Below are positions 35,675 to 45,005 of a stretch of DNA of 64,000 bases, piece by piece (position 1 is the first letter of the stretch; each line of letters opens with the position of its first letter). The DNA is taken from positions 156,047 to 220,046 of the forward strand of contig NZ_SNYS01000009.1 of NCBI RefSeq assembly GCF_004363215.1. Direction: 5' to 3'. The DNA is from Methanimicrococcus blatticola (lineage in GTDB: Archaea > Halobacteriota > Methanosarcinia > Methanosarcinales > Methanosarcinaceae). The notes under the pieces were generated by a model. That model made no database searches. It was not told the DNA's origin and saw nothing but the letters and a program-made list of their open reading frames with translations. Both the position numbers and the translations under genes were made by a program.

Positions 35675-38668
35675 TTAATCCTTCGAAACCGCCGCTTTTT
35701 TTGTCTTTTTCTTTGCGGCTTCCGTTTTGGCACCGGATTCCGTTTTGGCTTTTTCCATCATCGGCTTCAAGTATTGAGCTGTATAACTTTTTTTGCTCTT
35801 AATCAATTCTTCGGGCGTTCCTTTTGCGATAATCTGACCGCCATCATTTCCGCCTTCCGGTCCCATGTCAAAGATGTAGTCGGCGCATTTGATGACATCC
35901 AAATTGTGCTCAATCACAATCACCGTGTTGCCCATGTCCGTTAAATCATTCAAAACGGAAATCAATTTTTTGACATCATGGAAATGCAAGCCGGTTGTCG
36001 GCTCATCCAACAAATAAACCGTTTTGCCGGTCGCTTTCTTGGAAAGTTCGCGCGTCAATTTAATGCGCTGTGCTTCACCGCCCGAAAGCGTTGTTGAACT
36101 CTGGCCGAGTTTAATGTAATCCAAACCGACTCGTGCCAGCGTATCCAATTTATCGTGAATGTACGGCACCTTTTTGAAATGTTCCAAAGCCTCGGCCACT
36201 GTCATGTCCAAAACTTCCGCAATGGATTTGCCGTTGTATTTGACTTCCAGCGTTTCCTTATTGTAGCGCGTTCCTTTACACTCCTCACACTCGACATAAA
36301 CGTCCGGAAGGAAGTTCATTTCAATTTTAATCAAACCGTCGCCCTGACAAGCCTCGCAGCGTCCGCCTTTCACGTTAAACGAAAACCGGCCGGCAGCATA
36401 ACCGCGCACCTTCGCTTCCTTCGTCGCGGCATAAATTTCACGGATTTTATCAAAAATTTTCGTATACGTCGCCGGGTTTGAGCGCGGCGTTTTGCCGATC
36501 GGATCCTGGTCAATTACAATCACTTTATCCACTTTCGTGTCAAACTGAAGAGACGAATACTCGCCGCATTCCATTTTTGAATGATAAAGAACATGCATCA
36601 GTGCCGGGTACAGCGTATCATAAATCAAAGTTGATTTTCCCGAGCCGGAAACGCCCGTCACAACCGTCAAGACGCCTGTCGGAATATCAACGGACAAATT
36701 CTTAAGATTGTGCGCTTTTGCGCCTTTCAGACGAATAAATGTATCAGAAGTTCTGCGCGCTGCCGGAATCGGAATATAATCCGTGCCCGACAAATAACGG
36801 CCTGTCAAAGAAACCGGATCCTTCAAAATTTCATCCGGCGTCCCGGCCGAAACCACATGACCGCCGGTAACACCCGCGCCCGGTCCCATGTCAATCACAT
36901 AATCGGCGTTTAAAATCGTATCCTCGTCGTGTTCGACAACGACCAGCGTATTTCCCAAATCACGCAAATGGCGAAGCGTTTCAATCAAACGGTTATTGTC
37001 CCGCTGATGCAATCCGATGGAAGGCTCGTCCAAAACATAAAGAACGCCTGTTAAATTTGAGCCGATTTGCGTTGCCAAACGAATGCGCTGCGCTTCGCCG
37101 CCTGAAAGCGTTCCGGAATTTCTGAACATCGTTAAATAGCCGATGCCGACCTGATCCAAGAAGTGAAGACGCGTTTTAATTTCTTTCAGAATCAAAGAAG
37201 CGATTTCTTGCTGCTTTTCTGTCAGCGGCATGTTTTCAAAGAAATCAATGGCATCTGAAACGGATAATTTGGTAATGTCAATGATATTGTAACCGTCGAT
37301 TTTAACCGACATCGCTTTTTTATTCAGCCGGTCGCCCTCACAAGTCGGGCATTTCGAAACACGCATAAATTTTTCAAATTCCTGGCGGCGGTAATCGGAT
37401 TCCGTTTGAGAATAAAGCCGGAGACACTGCGGCATAACGCCTTCCCACTTATTTGATGACGTGTAATTAAATTCACCGTTGTTCATTTTCATATTGAATT
37501 TAATTTTATCATCGGAACCGTACATCAAAGCGTTGTATTGCTCTTCCGTTAAATCCTGAATCGGCGTCAGCGCTGAAAAACCGTAATGTTTGGCAACGGA
37601 AGCTAAATGCTGTTGGCGGTATCCGTCAATATAATTTTTATAAATGGCAAACGCGCCATCTGCAATGGAAAGACTGCGATCGGGAATGATGAGGTTTTCA
37701 TCAAATTCCATTTTAAACCCGAGACCGTTACATTCCGGGCAAGCACCGAACGGACTGTTGAATGAAAACATACGCGGCTGCAATTCTTCAAATGCCAAAC
37801 CGCACTCGGGGCAAGCCATTTTTGAAGAATATGTCACTTCAATGATTTCTTCGTCGTCTTCACCGTTGTCATCAAATGAATTTTCATCAATTGTTCTCTT
37901 TTTGAGAACTTTTTGATAAAGTCCGCGCGTTCCTTTTTCTTTTCTGTAAGAATTCGGTTTTCCGACAACATAAACAAGACCGCCGGATCTCTCTGTTGCC
38001 CGCTCGCAAGCTTCCACCAAACGGGAACGCTCGTTTTCATCATCAACATCAATGCGGTCAATGACGATGTCAATGTCATGCATTTTATAGCGTTCCAAAT
38101 CGATTTCTTCATCGGTTCTGTAAATTTCTTCATTAACGCGGACACGCGCAAAGCCTTCGGCATTCAAATCGCGAATCAGCTGCTGATACGTTCCTTTCTT
38201 TTTCCGGACAATCGGCGCAAAAATCGTGACCATGCCTTCAAATTCAGCGAAAACCAAATCCGCGATTTTTTCGGGAGACTGGGATTCAATTTTGAGATTA
38301 TGGTCGGGACAATAAGGTGTTCCGACGCGTGCAAAAAGCAAACGGAAATAATCGTAAATTTCAGTTACGGTGCCGACGGTACTTCTCGGATTTTTGGAAG
38401 TTGTTTTCTGCTCGATTGAAATGGCCGGTGACAGGCCTTCAATGCTGTCAACGTCGGGTTTATCCATAATGCCCAAAAATTGACGGGCGTAAGAAGACAA
38501 AGATTCCACGTAGCGGCGCTGACCTTCAGCATAAATCGTATCAAATGCCAATGTTGATTTGCCGGATCCGGAAACGCCGGTGATGACGGTCAATTGGTTT
38601 TTAGGAATGGTGACGGAGATGTTTTTAAGGTTGTGTTCCCGAGCACCTTTGATAATAAGTTTGTTCAT
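35675..38668 (-). CDS. uvrA: UvrABC excinuclease subunit A
   Basis: ATP-binding damage sensor of nucleotide excision repair. Two ABC ATPase modules are present: Walker A GVSGSGKSTLAFDT near residues 33-47 and GVSGSGKSTLIYDT near 670-685, each with its LSGGEAQRI(R/K)L signature. Zinc fingers are CPECGLAFEELQ with CPECNGLG, and CEACQGDG with CEECKGTR. The length of 997 aa includes a lysine/alanine-rich C-terminal tail (KTKKAAVSKD) beyond the usual end, which may bind DNA. ATG 38668 is the only reasonable start. It works with UvrB and UvrC; uvrC is at the left end of the window, more than 34 kb away. Confidence 0.97.
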   Translation of the reverse strand: MNKLIIKGAREHNLKNISVTIPKNQLTVITGVSGSGKSTLAFDTIYAEGQRRYVESLSSYARQFLGIMDKPDVDSIEGLSPAISIEQKTTSKNPRSTVGTVTEIYDYFRLLFARVGTPYCPDHNLKIESQSPEKIADLVFAEFEGMVTIFAPIVRKKKGTYQQLIRDLNAEGFARVRVNEEIYRTDEEIDLERYKMHDIDIVIDRIDVDDENERSRLVEACERATERSGGLVYVVGKPNSYRKEKGTRGLYQKVLKKRTIDENSFDDNGEDDEEIIEVTYSSKMACPECGLAFEELQPRMFSFNSPFGACPECNGLGFKMEFDENLIIPDRSLSIADGAFAIYKNYIDGYRQQHLASVAKHYGFSALTPIQDLTEEQYNALMYGSDDKIKFNMKMNNGEFNYTSSNKWEGVMPQCLRLYSQTESDYRRQEFEKFMRVSKCPTCEGDRLNKKAMSVKIDGYNIIDITKLSVSDAIDFFENMPLTEKQQEIASLILKEIKTRLHFLDQVGIGYLTMFRNSGTLSGGEAQRIRLATQIGSNLTGVLYVLDEPSIGLHQRDNNRLIETLRHLRDLGNTLVVVEHDEDTILNADYVIDMGPGAGVTGGHVVSAGTPDEILKDPVSLTGRYLSGTDYIPIPAARRTSDTFIRLKGAKAHNLKNLSVDIPTGVLTVVTGVSGSGKSTLIYDTLYPALMHVLYHSKMECGEYSSLQFDTKVDKVIVIDQDPIGKTPRSNPATYTKIFDKIREIYAATKEAKVRGYAAGRFSFNVKGGRCEACQGDGLIKIEMNFLPDVYVECEECKGTRYNKETLEVKYNGKSIAEVLDMTVAEALEHFKKVPYIHDKLDTLARVGLDYIKLGQSSTTLSGGEAQRIKLTRELSKKATGKTVYLLDEPTTGLHFHDVKKLISVLNDLTDMGNTVIVIEHNLDVIKCADYIFDMGPEGGNDGGQIIAKGTPEELIKSKKSYTAQYLKPMMEKAKTESGAKTEAAKKKTKKAAVSKD

Positions 38669-39098
38669 AATAGATCCTGAAATTGTTTTTTAAGAATTAA
38701 TTTATAAATAGTATATATAGAAGTTTAGTTTTATTTTTTTCAATATTATTGTTTTGACCGGCAGTAAAGAATAAAAACTTACTTATTGTGCGGTGAAAGT
38801 ACTCAAAATGAGTGATGATTTTACGAGATTGTAGGATAAAATATGATAAAAATGATGTATGAAAAAATATAAAAATAGATTATTAAATATAAAATAGTGA
38901 AAACATATTTAAACTGTTAAGCAATATGCTAGATGTATTCCTAATTGGATAAATATATTTATAATATAACATATTAAATATTAGAATTATAATTCATATT
39001 TTTGATTAATTGAATGAAAATATGTATATAAACGTAGTTGGAAATATATAACTGCAATTAAATTTACAAACCTGATTCCAAATATTGAGGTTTATAGT
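38669..39098. other. 430-bp AT-rich intergenic region
   Basis: Between divergent uvrA and the first small membrane protein gene. It has a TATA element TATATAAACG at 39025-39034 for the rightward gene, and otherwise AT-rich sequence without a convincing ORF, hairpin or repeat. Confidence 0.5.
39025..39034 (+). promoter_or_regulatory. TATA box of the small membrane protein gene
   Basis: TATATAAACG lies 65 bases before ATG 39099; start of transcription expected near 39055. Confidence 0.5.
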
Positions 39099-39533
39099 AT
39101 GGTTAAAACAATTCAAAGAAAGATTACATCCGCATATTCACTTTGGCTCTTCGTTGTGTTTATCGCGATGATTGCGTATTTTTTATTAATCGGAAACGTT
39201 TTTGAAACATATGAAGATGCTATGCCCTGGATTTTGGGATACATCGCTCTTGCCATCGTCGGCAACATCGGCATGTTAATTGCAATGTACAAGTTTTTGG
39301 TTCCGAACAGAGACGGCTTAAAGTTTGTTGCTGTTTATGAAATCATTTTTGTTATCATTATGATTTTGAGCTACCTCATCATGTACATGCAGTGGATTCC
39401 CGAAAACGGATACGGTAATCTTAACTTCCCGACACTTTTGAACGCGGTTTTGCCGTTTATGTTCATCTTCCTGATATTGGCTGAATTCATTTTATCCAAG
39501 GCTCTTCGTTTGATGCCTATCAAAGCAGTTTAA
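39099..39533 (+). CDS. Four-helix small membrane protein 1
   Basis: A 144-aa protein with four hydrophobic segments (about residues 14-32, 44-65, 77-97 and 112-133) and short polar loops. Acidic residues lie in the first loop (ETYEDAMPW) and the helix 3-4 loop contains Met/Trp/Pro (MYMQWIPENGYGN). It resembles its neighbour at 39.7 kb in size, helix count and placement of a WIP/WLP motif, so the two look like paralogues or partner subunits. I do not recognise the family. GAGG precedes ATG 39099. A rho-independent-type hairpin with eight T bases separates the pair. Confidence 0.75.
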   Translation: MVKTIQRKITSAYSLWLFVVFIAMIAYFLLIGNVFETYEDAMPWILGYIALAIVGNIGMLIAMYKFLVPNRDGLKFVAVYEIIFVIIMILSYLIMYMQWIPENGYGNLNFPTLLNAVLPFMFIFLILAEFILSKALRLMPIKAV

Positions 39534-39568
39534 TATCAAAAAATCATTTAATGTAAGTAATAAATAAA

Positions 39569-39595
39569 AGATCGGCATTGCCGGTCTTTTTTTTT
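39569..39595 (+). terminator. Terminator between the two small membrane protein genes
   Basis: AGATCGGC, ATT, GCCGGTCT: an 8-bp stem with one G-U pair, followed by a run of T. Confidence 0.8.
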
Positions 39596-39669
39596 GGTTT
39601 TTTCCTGTCATTTTTTATAATTTATTTTTATAATCTTGAATGAAATTAATTTTAAAAGCGGGGGATTAA

Positions 39670-40095
39670 ATGAGTCTGTCAAAACAAGAAAAGCTCGGTA
39701 TTGTGAATTTTATTTTAACAATTGTTGCAATTATTTTAATCAAATATTTGTCAATGTACATCCCATGGCTGCCGACCGCAGCTGACGGAACGGTGGAAAT
39801 TGTTCCTCTTGCGATTACGACAATCATTGCCGTTTTGGCGATTCATGCCATCACCTGGATCATATTGGTACGGTATTTCAACATCAACAAAGAAAAAAAC
39901 AGCAAGACCGTGTTAATTATCTATGAAATCTTGTTCCTGCTCTCTATTGTCGTTTTGTATATCAGCGTCGCCTATGATTTCCTGCCGGCATTTCTCAGTG
40001 AAAACATGTTGTCCGGAATCGGCCTCTTCATTATAATTCAAATGGCGCTCAGCATTTTCTTTACATACGCTGTTTCAAAAATTCCGACAAAATAA
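39670..40095 (+). CDS. Four-helix small membrane protein 2
   Basis: A 141-aa protein with four predicted membrane helices (about 11-31, 48-70, 80-100 and 113-135), and SMYIPWLPTAADG in the first loop. Like the upstream protein it has a W-(I/L)-P motif, though between different helices. The arrangement suggests a common origin with rearranged loops, or coincidence. A GGGGG tract lies just before the ATG at 39670. Function is unknown. Confidence 0.72.
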   Translation: MSLSKQEKLGIVNFILTIVAIILIKYLSMYIPWLPTAADGTVEIVPLAITTIIAVLAIHAITWIILVRYFNINKEKNSKTVLIIYEILFLLSIVVLYISVAYDFLPAFLSENMLSGIGLFIIIQMALSIFFTYAVSKIPTK

Positions 40096-40306
40096 AATGA
40101 AGATCCCTTCATTTTTTGTTTTATTTTCTTTTTTTATTGCTTATTTTTATTGTTTATTTTTATTATTTATTTTTCAATTTTTTACTTCCGCGACAGTCGC
40201 TGCATGCGAGACACACCGTTTTTGAATTTTATTTGAAATGAGAATTCTTTTTTCAAAAAATATTTCAAAAACAACCATGGTTTATCAATTTTCATGAAAC
40301 CCAATA

Positions 40307-40632
40307 CAACCACCCGCTAATTTACGTTCCGACCTGAGCAAAGCGAAGAGAGGAATGGAAATTTGCGGATTCGTACTCAACCGATACAGCAAAAATGAAA
40401 AACTGTTTTACAATCTATTTACTTCATTTACCTGCTTCGCTACATTCATTTGCTTTGCTGCGCTCTTCTTCTTCTTATCGCAGCCGTTCGCTTCGCGAAC
40501 GTGGGCATTGTTACCTGCCGTTCACATCGTTCTGCTACCTGCCGTTTGCATTGTGCTGTTACCTGCCGTCTGAGTTGTCGCGGCTACCTTCCGTTTTCAC
40601 TCCAATCTGCCGCCGCTGTGTCCGCGCGAGTC
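40307..40632 (+). repeat. Family A repeat, copy 8
   Basis: CAACCACCCGCTAATTTACG, GAGGAATGGAAATTTGCGGA, GTACTCAACCGATACAGCA, a CTGCGCTCTTC block, CGTTCGCTTCGCGAACG hairpin, then about four GTTACCTGCCGTT-type units and a CGCGCGAGTCTGCTC tail. Confidence 0.85.
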
Positions 40633-40750
40633 TGCTCAATTTTATAATTTATACAAAAACCATCTCGGGTTTTAAAATTTTTAAAAATGCCTCCCTCAAT
40701 CATATAAATCTGAAAAAGCGAACCTTTAAGTAAAACAAAATGATTAGTCA

Positions 40751-40896
40751 GGGTGTACGCGGAGGTATTGTTACAATACCGGATAAGCGAATTTGTCTTT
40801 TACGATGGTCATTCATCGCAAAACATCGGATTTCGCCTGTTCGGCTTTTCTCTGCGCTTGAATGATGAATGATTATTGTAAGGACAGGAGTTCCTT
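40751..40896 (+). promoter_or_regulatory. Structured leader of the MATE gene
   Basis: A GC-richer stretch standing out from the AT-rich spacer. It holds a perfect GGTATTG-TTA-CAATACC hairpin (40764-40780), a long-range 9-bp pairing TCATTCATC (40809-40817) with GATGAATGA (40864-40872), and a last hairpin AAGGA/TCCTT (40880-40896) whose 7-base loop CAGGAGT carries the Shine-Dalgarno sequence immediately before ATG 40897. This looks like a regulated leader, possibly a riboswitch; I do not match it to a known class. Confidence 0.5.
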
Positions 40897-42270
40897 ATGT
40901 CAAGCGCAATTTACGCACAAAACCAAAAGCAAAAAAGTATTCAAAAAGAATTTCTCTTATACGTTATCCCGTCCGTTATTTCGATGGTTGTCTCCTCACT
41001 GTATGTTATTGTCGACGGTGTTTTTGTCGGCCGCGGCGTCGGAGAATCAGCATTGGCCGCTGTTAACATTATTTATCCGTTTAACATGCTCCAAATCGCG
41101 ATGACCATGTTGATTGCAATCGGCGGCGCAAATTATTTTTCACGATACATCGGTGAGAGAAAACACAAAGAAGCCAATAACTTCTTTCTTCAGAGCATTA
41201 TCGGCCTCATCTTAATCAGTATTCTGATAAACGTTTTTGTTCTGATTTTTCCGGAGCAAGTTGCGTCTCTGCTCGGCGCGGATGAAACGCTTATGCCGCT
41301 TGTTCTTCCATATTTGAAATGGATTGCTTTATTCGGCATCATTTACATGCCTGGCTTAGGCTTAAGTATTTTTGTCAGAAACGATGGCGCGCCGAAGCTT
41401 GCAATGATCGGAACACTCGCCGGAGCCATCCTCAACATTATTTTGGATTATGTTTTTATCATGGAATTCGGATGGGGAATCTCCGGAGCGGCGATTGCGA
41501 CGGGAATCGGCGAAACCATTGCCGGGTTCATCTTTTTGATTCATTTCCTGAAAAAAGACAGAATGCTTCGCATCAGAAAACCCGTTTTTAAAATCGGTAA
41601 TTTGAAGAAAATAACACTCAGCGGAATACCTTCCTTTTTAATGGAATTCAGTCAATCCGCCGTTGCATTCAGTTTCAATTGGGCGATTCTTCTGTTTGTC
41701 GGAACAATCGGCATTTCAGCGTACAGTGTCGTGATGTACGTCTGCTCCATTTTCAACATGTTTCTCATCGGAATTATTCAAGGAGCGCAGCCGTTGCTCA
41801 GTTTTAACTACGGCAGCCGGAATAAAGAAAATGTTCAAAAAATATACAAACTCGGATTAGGATCGAATTTAATTTCCACGTCCTTGTTTTATTTTTTCGT
41901 CTTTTTCTTCGGCAGTCAGCTGGCCGGCATTTTTCTTCCGGGAAATACTGAATTGATTCAAATGTCTTCTGAAATGATGAAAATTTACATGCTCGGATTC
42001 TTCCCGATCGGCATTTCGTTAATGAACATTTTGTATTTCCAAGTAACAGAAAAAGAAGGCAGGTCCATTCTCATTTCAGCGCTTCGATGTGTCGGGTTTG
42101 TTCAGCTGTTTTTGCTGATTCTGCCTCAAATTTTCGGCATATATGGGCTTTACGCCGCGTTTTTCTGCGGGGAAATGTGCAATTGTTTGCTGTCAGTCGT
42201 TTTATACAAACGGTCACGGCGAAAAGAAAGGCGACAGACGGAATCTTTAAAAAATGTTTCAGTTGCTTGA
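40897..42270 (+). CDS. MATE family efflux transporter
   Basis: A 457-aa inner membrane exporter with 12 hydrophobic segments in two six-helix halves. MATE signatures are DGVFVGRGVGESALAAVNIIYPF at residues 35-57, the GGANYFSRYIGERK block, RNDGAPKLAMIGTLAGAILNIILDYVFI, and GIIQGAQPLLSFNYGSRN near 290-310. Such proteins export cationic drugs or metabolites using Na or H gradients. AGGAG lies seven bases before ATG 40897 inside a small hairpin. No regulator gene is adjacent; the structured leader suggests control at the RNA level. The substrate is unknown. Confidence 0.9.
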   Translation: MSSAIYAQNQKQKSIQKEFLLYVIPSVISMVVSSLYVIVDGVFVGRGVGESALAAVNIIYPFNMLQIAMTMLIAIGGANYFSRYIGERKHKEANNFFLQSIIGLILISILINVFVLIFPEQVASLLGADETLMPLVLPYLKWIALFGIIYMPGLGLSIFVRNDGAPKLAMIGTLAGAILNIILDYVFIMEFGWGISGAAIATGIGETIAGFIFLIHFLKKDRMLRIRKPVFKIGNLKKITLSGIPSFLMEFSQSAVAFSFNWAILLFVGTIGISAYSVVMYVCSIFNMFLIGIIQGAQPLLSFNYGSRNKENVQKIYKLGLGSNLISTSLFYFFVFFFGSQLAGIFLPGNTELIQMSSEMMKIYMLGFFPIGISLMNILYFQVTEKEGRSILISALRCVGFVQLFLLILPQIFGIYGLYAAFFCGEMCNCLLSVVLYKRSRRKERRQTESLKNVSVA

Positions 42271-42311
42271 TTTGTATCAGTTGCTTGATTTATCCGATTT
42301 TTTAGTCGGTA

Positions 42312-42392
42312 ATTTTTAAGCAACTTTTAAATCAACTTTTAAGCAATTTTAAGCAACTTTTAAGCAATTTTCAACTTTTAAGCAACTTTTAA
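42312..42392 (+). repeat. AAGCAACTTTT tandem repeats
   Basis: A degenerate array of TTTTAAGCAAC / TTTTAAATCAAC units of 11-15 bases fills the gap between the MATE gene and the radical SAM gene. Confidence 0.75.
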
Positions 42393-42423
42393 ATATGAAT
42401 CCTCTTATTTTCGAGCAGAGACT

Positions 42424-43557
42424 ATGGTAAACTTTTTTGTCACGCTGACGATGGCCTGTGATTTGGAATGCCGCTACTGTTACGGCGAAGTTTGTGATTG
42501 TTTTGATGACTTCGATGACGGCATTGCTGTTGATTATGACGTTCCCGAAACAATCAGTTACGAAACATCGGCACTCAGAGATTTCATTGCAAAAGACAAA
42601 GACGCGGTCGTCATTTTTTACGGCGGCGAACCGCTTCTTGAACTTGATAAAATGAAAGAAATGATGGACACGCTGCCGGCCAAAACATTTTTGCTGCATA
42701 CAAACGCGACAATGTTGGATCAGGTGCCGGCTGAGTATTTGCAACGCTTGCATACTATTTCTATTTCCATTGACGGCAACCGCGCGTTAACGGATTATTA
42801 CCGCGGCGACGGCGTTTATGATCTCATCGCGAAAAACGCGAATATCGCGCGCGAAAAAGGTTTTACCGGCGAAATTATTGCCCGCATGACGGTTCAGGAA
42901 GAAACCGATATTTATGAAAGCGTCATGCATCTTTTTGAAAATCCTGATTTTTGTTTTGACAGCGTCCACTGGCAACTCAATGCTCTTTTTTGGAGAAATG
43001 ATTACGAAAGACGCCGCGAAGGATTTTTGGAATGGGCGGACAACAATTACAACCCCGGAATTCAAAAGTTGGCGGATGAGTGGGTTCACAGAATGAAAGA
43101 AAACGGACAAGTTCTTCATATGTATCCGTTTGTCAACATCATGAATTCACTGCTTCGCGGCGAAAAAACGCATTTGCGCTGCGGTGCCGCTTGGACGGAA
43201 TACAATGTGCAAACAGACGGCAAACTCTCCCCCTGCCCCGTGATGAGCGGCATGAGTGATTATTATGCCGGTGACATCTACAATGGCCGCCCGGACCAGT
43301 TGCGTGTCATCCACGTTTCCGGCGAATGTTTGAAGTGCGATATTTTAGACATTTGCGGCGGGCGCTGCCTTTACGCGAACGCGACGATGAAATGGGGCGT
43401 TCAAGGATTCAAAGAAGTTTGTGGCACAGTCAGATTCTTAGTGAATGCGCTGAAAGCAAAGCAGCCGGAAATTGAAAAATTAATCGAAGACGGAATAATC
43501 AGTTTGGATGACTTTTCGCAAGGCATTGAATACAACAGCTGCGAGATTATCCCATAA
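42424..43557 (+). CDS. Radical SAM/SPASM protein, AF1577 family, putative peptide-modifying enzyme
   Basis: A 377-aa radical SAM enzyme. The [4Fe-4S] triad is Cys12-x3-Cys16-x2-Cys19 in MACDLECRYC, followed by the FYGGEPLLELDK motif, ISISIDGNR, and a C-terminal cysteine-rich SPASM-like region (LRCGAAW, LSPCPVM, ECLKCDILDICGGRC, EVCGT). It ends in YNSCEIIP. From memory it fits the AF1577 family (TIGR04084) of archaeal putative peptide modifiers; neither the substrate nor the reaction is known. No convincing precursor peptide gene is seen within the flanking 1.5 kb. GAGCAGAG precedes ATG 42424. It may act on a protein encoded elsewhere. Confidence 0.85.
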   Translation: MVNFFVTLTMACDLECRYCYGEVCDCFDDFDDGIAVDYDVPETISYETSALRDFIAKDKDAVVIFYGGEPLLELDKMKEMMDTLPAKTFLLHTNATMLDQVPAEYLQRLHTISISIDGNRALTDYYRGDGVYDLIAKNANIAREKGFTGEIIARMTVQEETDIYESVMHLFENPDFCFDSVHWQLNALFWRNDYERRREGFLEWADNNYNPGIQKLADEWVHRMKENGQVLHMYPFVNIMNSLLRGEKTHLRCGAAWTEYNVQTDGKLSPCPVMSGMSDYYAGDIYNGRPDQLRVIHVSGECLKCDILDICGGRCLYANATMKWGVQGFKEVCGTVRFLVNALKAKQPEIEKLIEDGIISLDDFSQGIEYNSCEIIP

Positions 43558-43624
43558 AAAGATGGTTTGGAGGGCGGCGCGCGTGAAACGTGCCGTTTTT
43601 GGGCTTTTCCACATGAGAATTATT

Positions 43625-43960
43625 TCATTCATGAGCTTTGTAGAATTCATCTAATTCTCTACATGATATTTTTATGCTGTGTTCTTTTTTGTATTTCTTT
43701 TCGTCTCGTTCTTTTGTATTATGCCATCCTTCCAATTCTTTCGTTGCATATTTGTCAAAAATATATTGTGCCTTAATTTGTGTTTCTCTTTCATCACAAT
43801 GGACTCCATATACACAACCAGACTGATCTTTGATATTTCCATATTTCAGTATATTTTGCTCTACATAGTCTCTTACATGGCTATTGTTCATTACAGATGC
43901 ATGATGATTTACTCTATTAAAGCGTATTATTGATAATTGTTTTACTTTCGTTATATGCAT
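43625..43960 (-). CDS. Hypothetical 111-aa charged protein, possibly a gene remnant
   Basis: The frame begins at ATG 43960 with GGGAG ten bases upstream, and codes for a basic, helical protein with blocks such as RFNRVNHHASVMNNSH, NILKYGNIKDQSGCVYG and DKYATKELEGWHNTKERDEKK. The mix of charged residues is more protein-like than in chance frames. A family is not recognised. It is convergent with the radical SAM gene and lies next to family B repeats, so it may be the remains of a mobile gene. Overlapping plus-strand frames are hydrophobic and probably not real. Confidence 0.45.
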   Translation of the reverse strand: MHITKVKQLSIIRFNRVNHHASVMNNSHVRDYVEQNILKYGNIKDQSGCVYGVHCDERETQIKAQYIFDKYATKELEGWHNTKERDEKKYKKEHSIKISCRELDEFYKAHE

Positions 43961-44137
43961 ATTTTAATTTCTCCCACTGTTTTCAAATTAATAACTTAAT
44001 TATCCAATAAGAATATTCCATAAAATTTACACTTTTTGTATTGTTAATGTATACTTTGAAATCGGAATTTCTGCTAATTTGTTAATAACCATATGAAGTA
44101 TATGCTACAATCAAATCTAAGCCGATTAATTGGTTTT

Positions 44138-44461
44138 GGCAGCGAAGGGGAATAATCCGCAATTCTGCAATTTTGTTCGCTGCCGCTCACAAAATTTTGA
44201 ATTGCGGTCGTACTTGGACTTTTAGTTTATTAACAAGAGCCAAACATCAGTTTTTATGTTTTTCGATACCCGGAACGCCCGATAAAGCCCAAAAACAAAA
44301 AACGGTTATTTTTCAAAGTTTAAACGGCGTTCGTTTTTTCTTTAATTTTTGAAAAAGGATGTTTGAGTTTTGAAATGATTGAAAAGTCAAAACAACCGCC
44401 TCCAACGACGCGTTTCACGAGCGAAGTGAGTGAAAGAAGGAGTTGGAGATTCTTACCCATT
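44138..44461 (-). repeat. Family B repeat, copy 4 (reverse)
   Basis: On the minus strand the modules run CTCCAACTCC...CGTTGGAGG, then CGAACGCC...GGCGTTC-like stem, then CCGCAATTC...GCAGAATTGCGG. The order is the same as in copies 1 and 2 when read on the minus strand. Confidence 0.85.
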
Positions 44462-44521
44462 TGTTAAATAAACAATGAACGAGGTATAATAATCAAACTC
44501 AAGCCGATTATTGATTTTATT

Positions 44522-44831
44522 AACGGCGCGGTATAATCCGCAATTCTTCAATTTTGCTCGCTGTCGCTCACAAAATCTTGAATTGCGGTCGTACTTGGAC
44601 TTTTAGTTTATTAACAAAAGCCAAACATCAGTTTTTATGATTTTCGATACCCTGAACGCCCGATAAAATCCAAAAACAAAAAGGGTTGTTTTTCAAAGTT
44701 TAAACGGCGTTCGTTTTTTCTTTAATTTTTGAAAAAGGATGTTTGAGTTTTGAAATGATTGAAAAGTCAAAACAACCACCTCCAACGACGCGTATCATGA
44801 GCGAAGCGAGTGAAAAAAGGAGTTGGAGATT
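44522..44831 (-). repeat. Family B repeat, copy 5 (reverse)
   Basis: The same three modules as copy 4, starting 384 bp from it, the same period as between copies 1 and 2. Confidence 0.85.
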
Positions 44832-44869
44832 CGTCTCATGCGATTAATAAAAAACCAAAGGCATAGGAC

Positions 44870-44990
44870 ATTAAAACATAGAAAATCAAAACATAGAAAA
44901 TCAAAAAGTAAAAGTCAAAAAAAGTAAAAAATCAAAAAAATGAAAAACCAAAAAAGTAGAAAATAAAAAATAAAAAAAGTAAAAATTAAA
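44870..44990 (+). repeat. A-rich degenerate tandem repeats
   Basis: AAAACATAGAAAATC occurs twice, followed by repeated AAAAAGTAAAAA / AATCAAAAA units. Confidence 0.55.
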
Positions 44991-45005
44991 TCTTGCTTTT
45001 CCTTT

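Noticed and set aside
43567-43776. 69-codon ORF after the radical SAM gene, considered as its precursor peptide
   Set aside because: TTG start without a ribosome binding site, hydrophobic AT-rich tail, and antisense to a more protein-like frame.
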